In this document: positions 50,564-58,630 of the stretch, in pieces
Position numbering within the stretch: position 1 is the first letter of the stretch
Layout: each line of letters begins with the position of its first letter
Source of the DNA: Variovorax sp. PBL-H6
GTDB taxonomy: Bacteria > Pseudomonadota > Gammaproteobacteria > Burkholderiales > Burkholderiaceae_C
NCBI RefSeq assembly: GCF_901827155.1
Contig: NZ_LR594659.1
Span: 248,001-312,000, forward strand
DNA length: 64,000 nucleotides
Reading direction: 5' to 3'
The notes under the pieces: generated by a model
Database searches by the model: none
What the model saw: only the letters and a program-made list of their open reading frames with translations
Told to the model about the DNA's origin: nothing
Translations under genes and position numbers: made by a program

Positions 50564-51763
50564 TCAGTGCGCGCCCGACACCACCACTGGAATCTCCGTG
50601 GCCGGCGGCGTGTTGCGGCTGCGCCCGCAGCGCACGATGCCGTCGATCATCACCATGCCGACGCCGGGGATGTCGCCCAGCTGCACGCTTTCGAGCAGCG
50701 TCTTGCCGGCCGTGTGCTGCGCCCGGTCCATGAAGACGAAGTCGGCCGCGCGGCCGGGTTCGATCAGCCCGCAGTTCAGCTTGCGGATGCGCGCCGTGTT
50801 GCCGGTCGCGAAGCAGAACACCAGCTCGGCCGGAATGTTGGCGAGCGAAGACAGCATCGCCACCATGCGCAGAATGCCCAGCGGCTGCACGCCCGAGCCG
50901 GCCGGTCCGTCGGTGCCCAGGATGATGCGGTGCGGGCACTTCAGATCCAGGGCCGCCTTGGCCGCGGCGATGGCGACACGCTCGTTGCCGTTGTGCACGA
51001 TCTCGATGGCGCGCGAGGACTTCTCGCACAGCTCGCACACGTGGGCTTCGGGCAGCGAGGTGTGGCCGCCATTGATGTGGCCGATGACGTCGGCATCGGC
51101 CTCCAGCACCACGTCCTTGTCGATCAGGCCCGAGCCCGGAATCGAGGGCCCGCCGGTGTGGATGGTGCTCTGGATGCCGTACTTGCGCGCCCAGGCCACC
51201 ATCTCCTTTGCCTCGTAGCCGGCCTTCACCGAGCCCAGGCCCACCTCGCCCAGCAGGCCGACGCCGGCCTCGGCCATTTCCTTGAAGTCGCTCTCGACCA
51301 TGCCCTTCTCGAGCACCGGCGCGCCCGCCAGCACCTTGACGCCGCCGGGGCGGAAGTTGTCGAAGGCGCGCTGCGCCGTAATGGCCAGCGCCTTCACGCC
51401 GACGATGTCCTTCGGGCGGCCGGGCAGGTGCACCTCGCCGGCGGAGATCATGGTGGTGACGCCGCCATGCATCGTGGAATCGATCCAGCCCAGCTGGCCC
51501 TGGCGCGGCGTCCAGTCGCCGAAGACGGGGTGCACGTGGCTGTCGATCAGGCCCGGCGCGACGCAGGTCTTCTTCGCGTCGATGACCGTCTGCGCGCCTT
51601 CGGTGTCGCAGTCCTTCTCCTTGCCGATGGCGACGATCAGGCCGTCGTTCACGACGATGGTGTCGGCCTCCAGAATGGGGCGGTCGAGGTCGCCCGAGAG
51701 CAGCAGACCTATGTTCCGGATGACGACCTTGCCCGACTTTGCGCCAGTTGCGACTTCTGCCAT
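50564..51763 (-). CDS. enamidase-like amidohydrolase (predicted 1,4,5,6-tetrahydro-6-oxonicotinate hydrolase)
   Basis: 399 residues from the ATG at 51763 (AGAGGA upstream). Amidohydrolase metal motifs are APGLIDSHVHPVFGDW, STIHTGGPSIPG, VIGHINGGHTS and ILGTDGPAGSG. The overall pattern is that of enamidase, the Fe-Zn enzyme of nicotinate fermentation that releases ammonia and 2-formylglutarate from tetrahydro-6-oxonicotinate. It overlaps the end of the TetR gene by 55 bases and lies near a 6-hydroxynicotinate-reductase-like gene, which makes the pathway reading consistent. The actual substrate is inferred. Confidence 0.8.
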   Translation of the reverse strand: MAEVATGAKSGKVVIRNIGLLLSGDLDRPILEADTIVVNDGLIVAIGKEKDCDTEGAQTVIDAKKTCVAPGLIDSHVHPVFGDWTPRQGQLGWIDSTMHGGVTTMISAGEVHLPGRPKDIVGVKALAITAQRAFDNFRPGGVKVLAGAPVLEKGMVESDFKEMAEAGVGLLGEVGLGSVKAGYEAKEMVAWARKYGIQSTIHTGGPSIPGSGLIDKDVVLEADADVIGHINGGHTSLPEAHVCELCEKSSRAIEIVHNGNERVAIAAAKAALDLKCPHRIILGTDGPAGSGVQPLGILRMVAMLSSLANIPAELVFCFATGNTARIRKLNCGLIEPGRAADFVFMDRAQHTAGKTLLESVQLGDIPGVGMVMIDGIVRCGRSRNTPPATEIPVVVSGAH

Positions 51764-52467
51764 TTTTTGTCCTCTTGGGGTGGTGGTGTTTCTTCCTCGG
51801 GAGCGCCCGCATCGACCGTGCGCAGCACGGTCTCGATCACGAAGTCTTCCCAGTGCGCGACCGCCTCCGGCGTCTCCAGCGGCTCGCCCAGGAAGGCGGT
51901 CAGCGTGTGGCGGTTGGAGGTGTAGAAATAGCCGGTGGAGGCGATCAACAGGTAAAGGTCGCGCGCCGCCACGTCCTTGCGGAACAGGCCTTGCGCCACG
52001 CCGCTTTCGAGCAGCTCCTGAATGATCGCGATCGCCTTCGACGAATACTCGCGCGCGCGCAGCGACTTCGCGATGTGCCGGCCCTTGTGCAGGTTCTCGG
52101 TGTTGAGCAGCGTCACGAACTCGGGGTTCTTGCGGTAGTAGCCGAGCACGAAGCTGATCACCGCCGCCAGTGCCTCGACCGGCCGGCTCGCGTCCAGATG
52201 GAGCGCTGCCTCCGCGTCGTCCATGCGACGGTAGATGCTTTCCAGCACCGCGATGAACAGCCCTTCCTTGCTGCCGAAGTAGTAGTAGATCATCCGGTCG
52301 TACGAATTGGCGGCCTTCGAGATCTTCTCGACGCTGCCGCCGTCGTAGCCGTACCTGGCGAACACCTTCGTGGCCGCGCGCAGGATGCTGTCGCGCGTGG
52401 CCTGCGCCGCGGCTTCGCGCACGCCGGTGCGGCGCGTGGCCGGCTTGGGTGCGCGGGCCGCTGCCAT
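51709..52467 (-). CDS. TetR-family transcriptional regulator
   Basis: 252 residues. The HTH (about residues 20-75) reads ATRDSILRAATKVFARYGYDGGSVEKISKAANSYDRMIYYYFGSKEGLF. A ligand-binding helical domain follows. About 35 extra C-terminal residues rich in Glu, Pro, Gln and Lys run into the neighbouring gene. Sandwiched in an operon between fpr and the enamidase-like gene, it probably controls both arms of the cluster through the inverted repeats at 53384 and 53421. Confidence 0.9.
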   Translation of the reverse strand: MAAARAPKPATRRTGVREAAAQATRDSILRAATKVFARYGYDGGSVEKISKAANSYDRMIYYYFGSKEGLFIAVLESIYRRMDDAEAALHLDASRPVEALAAVISFVLGYYRKNPEFVTLLNTENLHKGRHIAKSLRAREYSSKAIAIIQELLESGVAQGLFRKDVAARDLYLLIASTGYFYTSNRHTLTAFLGEPLETPEAVAHWEDFVIETVLRTVDAGAPEEETPPPQEDKKWQKSQLAQSRARSSSGT

Positions 52468-53241
52468 CTACTTTTCGGCGAAGGCGCGTTCGATGACGAA
52501 GTCGCCCGGGGTCGACGTGTTGCCTTCCTTGAAGCCGCGGCCTTCCAGGATGTGCTTCAGGTCCACCAGCAGGCCGGGGCTGCCGCACAGCATGACGCGG
52601 TCTTCGGCGGCGTTCAGCGGCGGCAGGCCCAGGTCGTCCGTCAACTTGTTGGTCGCGATCAGGTCGGTGATGCGGCCCATGTTGCGGAACTCCTCGCGCG
52701 TGACGGTCGGGTAGTAGAGCAGCTGCTTCTCGACCATCTCGCCCAGGAACTCGTGCTTGGGCAGGTGGTCGGTCACCAGGTCGTGATAGGCCAGCTCGTC
52801 GATCTGGCGCACCCCGTGCACCAGCACGACCTTTTCGTACTTCTCATACGTCTCCGGGTCTCGGATGATGCTCATGAACGGTGCGAGGCCCGTGCCCGTG
52901 CCGAAGAGATAAAGACGCTTGCCCGGCAGCGTGTAGTCGATCAGCAGCGTGCCGGTGGGCTTGCGGCCCACGATGATGGTGTCGCCCACCTGGATGTGCT
53001 GCAGCTTGGAGGTGAGTGGCCCTTCCTCGACCTTGATGCTGAGGAACTCCAGGTGCTCCTCGTAGTTCGGGCTCACGATGCTGTAGGCGCGCAGCAGGGG
53101 CTTGTTGTTGATCCTCAGGCCGATCATCGTGAAGTGGCCGTTCGAGAAGCGCAGCGCCGGGTCGCGGGTGGTGGTGAAGGTGAACAGGCGGTCGGTCCAG
53201 TGGTGGACGCTCAACACACGTTCTTCGCTGAATGCACTCAT
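52468..53241 (-). CDS. fpr: ferredoxin--NADP reductase
   Basis: 257 residues, the size of bacterial FPR. FAD-binding motif LLRAYSIVSPNYEE, then the NADP pocket LFGTGTGLAPFMSIIRDPE, VMLCGSPGLL, and the family C-terminus VIERAFAEK. It moves electrons between NADPH and ferredoxin or flavodoxin. Here it is the first gene of the arm diverging from a 6-hydroxynicotinate-reductase-like gene, whose known relative takes electrons from ferredoxin, so it may be the dedicated electron supply. Confidence 0.94.
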   Translation of the reverse strand: MSAFSEERVLSVHHWTDRLFTFTTTRDPALRFSNGHFTMIGLRINNKPLLRAYSIVSPNYEEHLEFLSIKVEEGPLTSKLQHIQVGDTIIVGRKPTGTLLIDYTLPGKRLYLFGTGTGLAPFMSIIRDPETYEKYEKVVLVHGVRQIDELAYHDLVTDHLPKHEFLGEMVEKQLLYYPTVTREEFRNMGRITDLIATNKLTDDLGLPPLNAAEDRVMLCGSPGLLVDLKHILEGRGFKEGNTSTPGDFVIERAFAEK

Positions 53242-53383
53242 AGGAATCAGGGATGGTTGTGAACGAAAAAACGCGCACGAACGCGGTGCGCGGTGGCGCG
53301 GAGCCGAGCACCGTCGGTCTGCCGCAACCCTCCGATTGTCGGCGACACCTGAGAAAACACCATTGCAAGCATCGGGTCTGTTT

Positions 53384-53404
53384 GCTACATTGACTTCATG
53401 TAGC
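53384..53404. promoter_or_regulatory. palindromic operator candidate 1 in the divergent control region
   Basis: GCTACAT-N7-ATGTAGC is a perfect inverted repeat with 7-bp arms, midway between fpr and the reductase gene. It shares the GTAG/CTAC half-site with the second palindrome 17 bases away. Recognition by the cluster's TetR protein is inferred. Confidence 0.6.
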
Positions 53405-53420
53405 GATCACCACATGAATT

Positions 53421-53436
53421 TGTAGTGAATGCTACA
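53421..53436. promoter_or_regulatory. palindromic operator candidate 2 in the divergent control region
   Basis: TGTAG-TGAATG-CTACA is a perfect inverted repeat with 5-bp arms, extended imperfectly by TT/CAA on the flanks. Same half-site as the element at 53384. It lies 81 bases before the reductase ATG. Confidence 0.55.
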
Positions 53437-53516
53437 CAAAGCGAAGTTCCAGCACAAGCAGCAGCCCGGCGCATTTGTTGCACACCCCGCCGCCACGATT
53501 TCACGAGAAGCCCGCG

Positions 53517-55124
53517 ATGACCGAACACACCAAGACAGACGGATTGCCCGGCATGGACGTGCCAGTGCTGCCCGAGGCCGGTGGCCGCGCACCCTTGCGC
53601 AACGAGCGCATGGGCGCGGCCAAGGTCGAGTGCAACGCCTGCCCCGTGCTCTGCCAGATCTCCGAGGGCCGCACCGGCGCCTGCGACCGCTATGCCAACC
53701 GCGAAGGCGTGCTGGTGCGGGTCGACCCGGTGCTGCTGCTGCGTCGCGAGCTGGCCAGCGAGTCGCCGGCGCTGGTGCCCTTCGCGCGCCCCGCTGCCGA
53801 GCCGGCGGCGCCCGGTGCCGAGCCCGAATGGAGCGGCGATCTCCTCCATGCCGACGAGGTCTTCGTGACCGGCGTGGGCTCCTCCACCACCTATCCCGAT
53901 TACAAGCCGGCGCCCTTCATCGTGGCGTCCAAGGCGCAGGGCGTGGACATGGTCACGGTGGTCACCGAGGGCATCTTCAGCTACTGCAGCTTCAAGGTGA
54001 AGATCGACACCGACCGCTTCCTCGGCGCCGAGCAGGCCAACGTGCGCTACCGCGGCGAGGTGGTGGGCCACGTCACCACCGCTGAATACGGCTCGCAGAT
54101 GCTCTCGCTCGGCGGCGTGCACCATCTCACCGGCGGCAGCAAGAAAGAAGGCCGGATGACGGCCGAGCTGATGCAGCTGCTGGGCAACAAGAAGGCAGTC
54201 GAATGCGTGATCGATGGCGGCGCCGGCATGGTGATCCAGGCCGGCCGCGCGCCCATCGTCAACGGTGTCGAGGAACAACGCATGCGCGTGGGCTGCGGCT
54301 CGGCCGCGATCGGCATCTTCGCGCGCCAGCTCTTCGGCCAGGCCGACGAGGTGGTGGTGGTCGACGATCACATCACCGGCGTGCTGACCGAGCACCAGGC
54401 CGGCCGCTGCCTCGACATGCAGCCCTCGGGCATCCAGATGCGCGGGCGCAAGTCCACGCCGGGGCGTTACTTCCAGGTGGCCAATCCGGGCAATGGCTGG
54501 GGCGGTACCGACATCGACGACCCGCTCTCGATCATCGAAGGCTGGGAAGAAGGCGTGGCCAGGCCGGGCCTGCGCCTGCTGATGACGTCCACCACGGGCG
54601 AGCATGCGCAGTGGTACGTGCTCGACGACGAGCTCAAGCCCGTCGAGCAGCAGATGCCGGCCGAAGTGCGCCGCGTCGTCGAGCGCATCGGCGAGAACTG
54701 CGAGCCCTCGCTGTGCAGCGTGCTCTTCCTCGGCGGCGCCGGCGGCTCCTTGCGCGCCGGCGTGACGGAGAACCCCGTGCTGCTCACCCGTGCCATCAAG
54801 CGCGCGCTGGTCAACGTGACCTGCGGCGGCGCGCCGGCCTATGTGTGGCCGGGCGGCGGCATCACCGTCATGGCCGACGTGCTGCGCATGCCCGACAACA
54901 GCTTCGGCACCGTGCCGACGCCGGCCATCGTGGCGCCCATCGAATTCAGCATGCGGCGCGATGACTACGCGGCCCTCGGCGGTCACATGGAGCATGTGTT
55001 CTCGCTCGAGCAGGCGCTGGCGCGCGGCGCCTGGCAGAACGACGGCGCACCGCTTGCGCGCCAATGGCTTCGCATGGACGATGCCAACCCTTGGCCGCTG
55101 GGCCACCCGCCGATGCTCGGTTGA
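53517..55124 (+). CDS. 6-hydroxynicotinate reductase-like iron-sulphur flavoprotein
   Basis: 535 residues from ATG 53517. Near residue 40 a cysteine cluster CNACPVLC then GAC (Cx2Cx3Cx9C) suits a [4Fe-4S] centre. Further cysteines (SYCS, VGCGS, NCEPSLC, VTCGG) are spread through the chain. The rest matches the family I know as 6-hydroxynicotinate reductase, which reduces the ring to tetrahydro-6-oxonicotinate; the E. barkeri enzyme holds Fe-S clusters and covalent flavin. It heads the rightward operon opposite fpr. The start carries only a weak AGAAG. Confidence 0.82.
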   Translation: MTEHTKTDGLPGMDVPVLPEAGGRAPLRNERMGAAKVECNACPVLCQISEGRTGACDRYANREGVLVRVDPVLLLRRELASESPALVPFARPAAEPAAPGAEPEWSGDLLHADEVFVTGVGSSTTYPDYKPAPFIVASKAQGVDMVTVVTEGIFSYCSFKVKIDTDRFLGAEQANVRYRGEVVGHVTTAEYGSQMLSLGGVHHLTGGSKKEGRMTAELMQLLGNKKAVECVIDGGAGMVIQAGRAPIVNGVEEQRMRVGCGSAAIGIFARQLFGQADEVVVVDDHITGVLTEHQAGRCLDMQPSGIQMRGRKSTPGRYFQVANPGNGWGGTDIDDPLSIIEGWEEGVARPGLRLLMTSTTGEHAQWYVLDDELKPVEQQMPAEVRRVVERIGENCEPSLCSVLFLGGAGGSLRAGVTENPVLLTRAIKRALVNVTCGGAPAYVWPGGGITVMADVLRMPDNSFGTVPTPAIVAPIEFSMRRDDYAALGGHMEHVFSLEQALARGAWQNDGAPLARQWLRMDDANPWPLGHPPMLG

Positions 55125-55136
55125 ACGGGAGCGCCC

Positions 55137-56057
55137 ATGAGTGCCCAACGCAGCGCGCTCGACGGAGGCCGCTGGCATTTCAACCATGGCCCGATCGACA
55201 TCGTGGCCGAGGCGCATGGCGATGACGTCGAGGTTGCCGTTGCGCACGAGCTCGCATGGCGGCGTTTCGGCACGGTGCTCGACGAACTCGTGGCCGAGCT
55301 GCGCCTGCTGCGCCAGCCCGTGGGCGAGGCCTGTGCGCTGGAGGGCCCGATCGCGCGCCGCATGTGGGAGGCGTGCGCGCCCTACCGCGCCAGCTTCATC
55401 ACGCCGATGGCCGCGGTGGCGGGGGCCGTCGCCCAGGAGCTCGTGGCTTGCTACCAGCGCGAAGGCATCGAGCGCGCCTGGATCAACAACGGCGGCGACA
55501 TCGCCTTGCACCTCGCGCCCGGCCAGTCGGCGCGCGTCGGCCTCTTCGCCGACCTGGCGCGCTTCGACATTCGCGAGCGCGGGCCGCTCACCACCGACGG
55601 CCAGTTCGAACTGCGCGCCGAGATGCCCGAGCGCGGCGTCGCCACCAGCGGCTGGCGCGGGCGCAGCTTCTCGCTCGGCATTGCCGACAGCGTGACCGTG
55701 ATTGCGGCGACGGCAGCAGAGGCCGATGCGGCGGCCACGGTGATCGCCAATGCCGTGAATGTGGAAGACGCGGGCGTCCATCGCCGCCCGGCGAGCGAAT
55801 GCAAGGACGACAGCGACCTCGGCGACATTCCGGTGACGGTGAATGTCGAGCCGCTCGCGCCCGCGCAGGTGCAGCGCGCACTGGCCGCGGGCGCAGCCCG
55901 CGCCGCGGATCTGCAGCGCGCGGGACGGATCGGGTCCGCCATGCTCGTTTGCCAGGGGCAATGGCGGCTGGTGGAGCCCTTAAGCTTGCGGGGATCGGGC
56001 ATGTCTTCGCTCGGGAATTCGCCGCAGGCTGCTGCAGTTGGTTCAGTATTTGCTTAA
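55137..56057 (+). CDS. UPF0280 (ApbE-superfamily-like) protein
   Basis: 306 residues. Family blocks: HFNHGPIDIVAEAHG, PIARRMWEACAPYRASFITPMAAVAGAVAQELV, AWINNGGDIALHLAPGQSARVGL, WRGRSFSLGIADSVTVIAATAAEADAAATVIANAV. UPF0280 proteins share the fold of ApbE flavin transferases, and the TPMAAVAG and NNGGDIA stretches are the ApbE-like core. It starts 12 bases after the reductase stop. Since the known reductase carries covalent flavin, a flavin-attachment role is a good hypothesis but is not shown. Confidence 0.85.
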   Translation: MSAQRSALDGGRWHFNHGPIDIVAEAHGDDVEVAVAHELAWRRFGTVLDELVAELRLLRQPVGEACALEGPIARRMWEACAPYRASFITPMAAVAGAVAQELVACYQREGIERAWINNGGDIALHLAPGQSARVGLFADLARFDIRERGPLTTDGQFELRAEMPERGVATSGWRGRSFSLGIADSVTVIAATAAEADAAATVIANAVNVEDAGVHRRPASECKDDSDLGDIPVTVNVEPLAPAQVQRALAAGAARAADLQRAGRIGSAMLVCQGQWRLVEPLSLRGSGMSSLGNSPQAAAVGSVFA

Positions 56058-56078
56058 CGAAAAGCAGGACTTGTCTTC

Positions 56079-56723
56079 ATGATCGATATCCGCCGTGTCT
56101 TCACCCAGGTCGAGCACATCCACCACGAATTCGGCCCGCGTGCCGCCACGCCGCTGGTGCGTGGTGCCATCGGCGCGGTGCTGACCAACCCCTTTGCCGG
56201 CCGCTACGAGCCGGACATCCTGCCGATGATGGCGCTGCTCGACCCGGTCGGCGTCGACCTGGCGCACCGCCTGCATGCGGCGATGGACGTGCCGCTCGAT
56301 CGCATCGCGACCTACGGCAAGGGCGCCATCGTCGGTGCCGCCGGCGAGCTCGAGCATGGTGCGCTGTGGCACGTACCGGGCGGCTACGCCATGCGCGAGC
56401 TGCTGGGCTGGAAGGGCGACCGGGCGGCCTACACCGCCGGCACCGTCGACGAGAAGAAGACCGGCCAGCCCGGCAACGCGCTGTCGATCGTGCCTTCGAC
56501 CAAGAAGGTCGGACCGCCCGGCGCCGCGCTGGACGTGCCGCTCACCAACATCAATGCCAGCTACGTGCGCGGCCAGTTCGACGCCATCGAAGTGCGCGTG
56601 CCGGGTGCACCGGCGGCCGACGAGATCGTCTTCATCCTGGCGATGAGCACCGGCTACCGCGTGCATGACCGCGTGGGCGGCCTGCGCGCCGAGAACATCG
56701 CCAAGTGGGATGGCCTGCGCTGA
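56079..56723 (+). CDS. DUF1185 / amino-acid-synthesis family protein (paralogue 1)
   Basis: 214 residues. The family pattern is visible: TPLVRGAIGAVLTNPFAGRYEPDILPMM, ATYGKGAIVGAAGELEHGALWHVPGGYAMRELL, PSTKKVGPPGAALDVPLTNINASYVRGQFDAIEVRV and DEIVFILAMSTGYRVHDRVGGL. Known structures of this family have a chorismate-mutase-like variant fold, with no established reaction. The context suggests a step in N-heterocycle breakdown. A shorter paralogue follows. Confidence 0.88.
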   Translation: MIDIRRVFTQVEHIHHEFGPRAATPLVRGAIGAVLTNPFAGRYEPDILPMMALLDPVGVDLAHRLHAAMDVPLDRIATYGKGAIVGAAGELEHGALWHVPGGYAMRELLGWKGDRAAYTAGTVDEKKTGQPGNALSIVPSTKKVGPPGAALDVPLTNINASYVRGQFDAIEVRVPGAPAADEIVFILAMSTGYRVHDRVGGLRAENIAKWDGLR

Positions 56724-56763
56724 ACCCGCAACGCCCTTCATTCAGAGACACAAGGAAAGAACC

Positions 56764-57348
56764 ATGAGCGCCAACATCCGCAAGCTCGTCGTGCAGATCG
56801 ACGAAACCCGCAAGGAAATGGGCAAGACCATCGAGCCGCCCGCGCGCCGCGCTGTCGCCATTGCCGTCATCGAGAACCCTTACGCCGGGCGCTACAGCGA
56901 ATCGCTCGACGAGCTGATTGCCATCGGCGAGGAACTGGGCGCGCTGCTGGGCCAGAAGGCCGTCAAGGCGCTGGGCATCGAGCCCGGCCAGGCGCAGAGC
57001 TATGGCAAGGCCGCGATCGTCGGCGAGAGCGGTGAGCTGGAGCATGCGGCGGCGATCCTGCACCCCAAGCTCGGTGCGCCGTTGCGCGTGGCGGTGGAGA
57101 AGGGCGCGGCGCTGGTGCCTTCGGCCAAGAAGCGCGGCACCCTCGGCACCGCCATCGACGTGCCGCTGGGTCACAAGGACGCGGCCTTCGTGCGCAGCCA
57201 TTTCGACGCAGTCGAGGCGCGCGTGTCGGATGCACCGCGCGCCAACGAAATCGTGGTCGCCGTGGCCGTGACCGACAGCGGGCGTCCGCTGCCGCGCATC
57301 GGCGGGCTGCAGGTTTCCGAGATCAAGGGTGAGGATGGACTCCGCTGA
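56764..57348 (+). CDS. DUF1185 / amino-acid-synthesis family protein (paralogue 2)
   Basis: 194 residues. Shares with the preceding protein ENPYAGRYSESLDELI, YGKAAIVGESGELEHAAAILHPK, PSAKKRGTLGTAIDVPLGHKDAAFVRSHFDAVEARV and NEIVVAVAVTDSGRPLPRIGGL, but lacks the insert around the LGWKGDRAAY region. AAGGAAAG precedes the ATG. Tandem duplication followed by divergence suggests either a heteromer or two related substrates. Confidence 0.88.
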   Translation: MSANIRKLVVQIDETRKEMGKTIEPPARRAVAIAVIENPYAGRYSESLDELIAIGEELGALLGQKAVKALGIEPGQAQSYGKAAIVGESGELEHAAAILHPKLGAPLRVAVEKGAALVPSAKKRGTLGTAIDVPLGHKDAAFVRSHFDAVEARVSDAPRANEIVVAVAVTDSGRPLPRIGGLQVSEIKGEDGLR

Positions 57349-57400
57349 GCCTCACTGCCACCTGTCGCAATTCATCAACCATTCCAACGAGGAGTTCACC

Positions 57401-58612
57401 ATGACCATGCGTTTCGCGCTCAGCGCGGTGTCGATCGCCGCTCTCACCTTCGCACTGATTCCCGCCGCGCAAGCGCAGGGCGTGATCAAGATCGGCGAGA
57501 TCAACAGCTACAAGGCCCAGCCTGCCTTCCTCGAGCCCTACAAGAAGGGCATGGAGCTGGCGGTCGACGAGATCAATGCCGCGGGCGGGGTCAACGGCAA
57601 GAAGATCGAGCTCGTCACGCGCGACGACAACGCCAACCCCGGCGACGCGGTGCGCGTGGCCGAGGAGCTGGTCTCGCGCGAGAAGGTCGACATGCTCGCG
57701 GGCACCTTCCTGTCGAACACCGGCCTGGCGGTCACCGACTTCGCCAAGCAGAAGAAGTTCTTCTTCCTGGCCGGCGAGCCGCTCACCGACAAGATCACCT
57801 GGCAGGGCGGCAACCAGTACACCTTCCGCCTGCGCCCCGGCACCTACATGCAGGCCGCGATGCTGGTACCCGAGGCAGCCAAGCTCAAGAAGAAGCGCTG
57901 GGCGCTGGTCTACCCCAACTACGAATACGGCCAGTCGGCGGTGGCGGCCTTCAAGAACCTGCTGAAGGCGGCGCAGCCCGACGTGGAGTTCGTGGCCGAG
58001 CAGGCCACGCCCCTCGGCAAGGTCGATGCCGGCAGCGTGGTGCAGGCCCTGGCAGACGCCAAGCCGGACGCCATCTTCAACGTGCTCTTTGCCGCCGATC
58101 TCTCGAAGTTTGTCCGCGAGGGCAACACGCGCGGCCTGTTCAAGGACCGCGAGGTGGTCAGCGTGCTGACCGGCGAGCCCGAGTACATGGACGCTCTGAA
58201 GGACGAGGCGCCCAACGGCTGGATCGTGACCGGCTATCCGTGGTACGGCATCAACACGCCCGAGCACAAGAAGTTCGAGCAGGCGTACCAGGCCAAGTTC
58301 AAGGACTACCCGCGCCTGGGTTCGGTGGTGGGCTACAGCATGATCAAGTCGGCCGCCGCCGGCATTGCCAAGGCCAAGAGCACCGACACCGACAAGCTGG
58401 TCGCGGCCTTCAAGGGCCTGCAGGTCGATACGCCCTTCGGCAAGATCAGCTACCGCCCGGAAGACCACCAGTCGACCATGGGCGCTTTCGTGGGCCGCAC
58501 CAAGAACGAGGGCGGCAAGGGCGTGATGGTCAACTACGTGTACCTCGATGGTGCCGACCCCAAGTACCAGCCGCCGATCGAAGAGCTGAAGAAGTCCCGC
58601 GCGAACGATTGA
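57401..58612 (+). CDS. branched-chain-amino-acid-type ABC transporter substrate-binding protein
   Basis: 403 residues from ATG 57401 (GAGGAG upstream). A Sec signal ends at AAQAQG. The mature chain has the type I receptor pattern: IKIGEINSYKAQPAFLEPYKKGMELAVDEINAAGGVNGKKIELVTRDDNANPGDAVRVAEELVSREKVDMLAG, then RWALVYPNYEYGQ. LivJ-like receptors take amino acids, amides or aromatic acids. Its place after the reductive pathway genes suggests a pyridine carboxylate or related ligand. Confidence 0.92.
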   Translation: MTMRFALSAVSIAALTFALIPAAQAQGVIKIGEINSYKAQPAFLEPYKKGMELAVDEINAAGGVNGKKIELVTRDDNANPGDAVRVAEELVSREKVDMLAGTFLSNTGLAVTDFAKQKKFFFLAGEPLTDKITWQGGNQYTFRLRPGTYMQAAMLVPEAAKLKKKRWALVYPNYEYGQSAVAAFKNLLKAAQPDVEFVAEQATPLGKVDAGSVVQALADAKPDAIFNVLFAADLSKFVREGNTRGLFKDREVVSVLTGEPEYMDALKDEAPNGWIVTGYPWYGINTPEHKKFEQAYQAKFKDYPRLGSVVGYSMIKSAAAGIAKAKSTDTDKLVAAFKGLQVDTPFGKISYRPEDHQSTMGAFVGRTKNEGGKGVMVNYVYLDGADPKYQPPIEELKKSRAND

Positions 58613-58630
58613 GGCAGAGGCGAACGAGTC

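Noticed and set aside
53385..55961. An 858-codon open frame on the reverse strand
   Set aside because: Antisense to the reductase and UPF0280 genes and would run across the divergent promoter.
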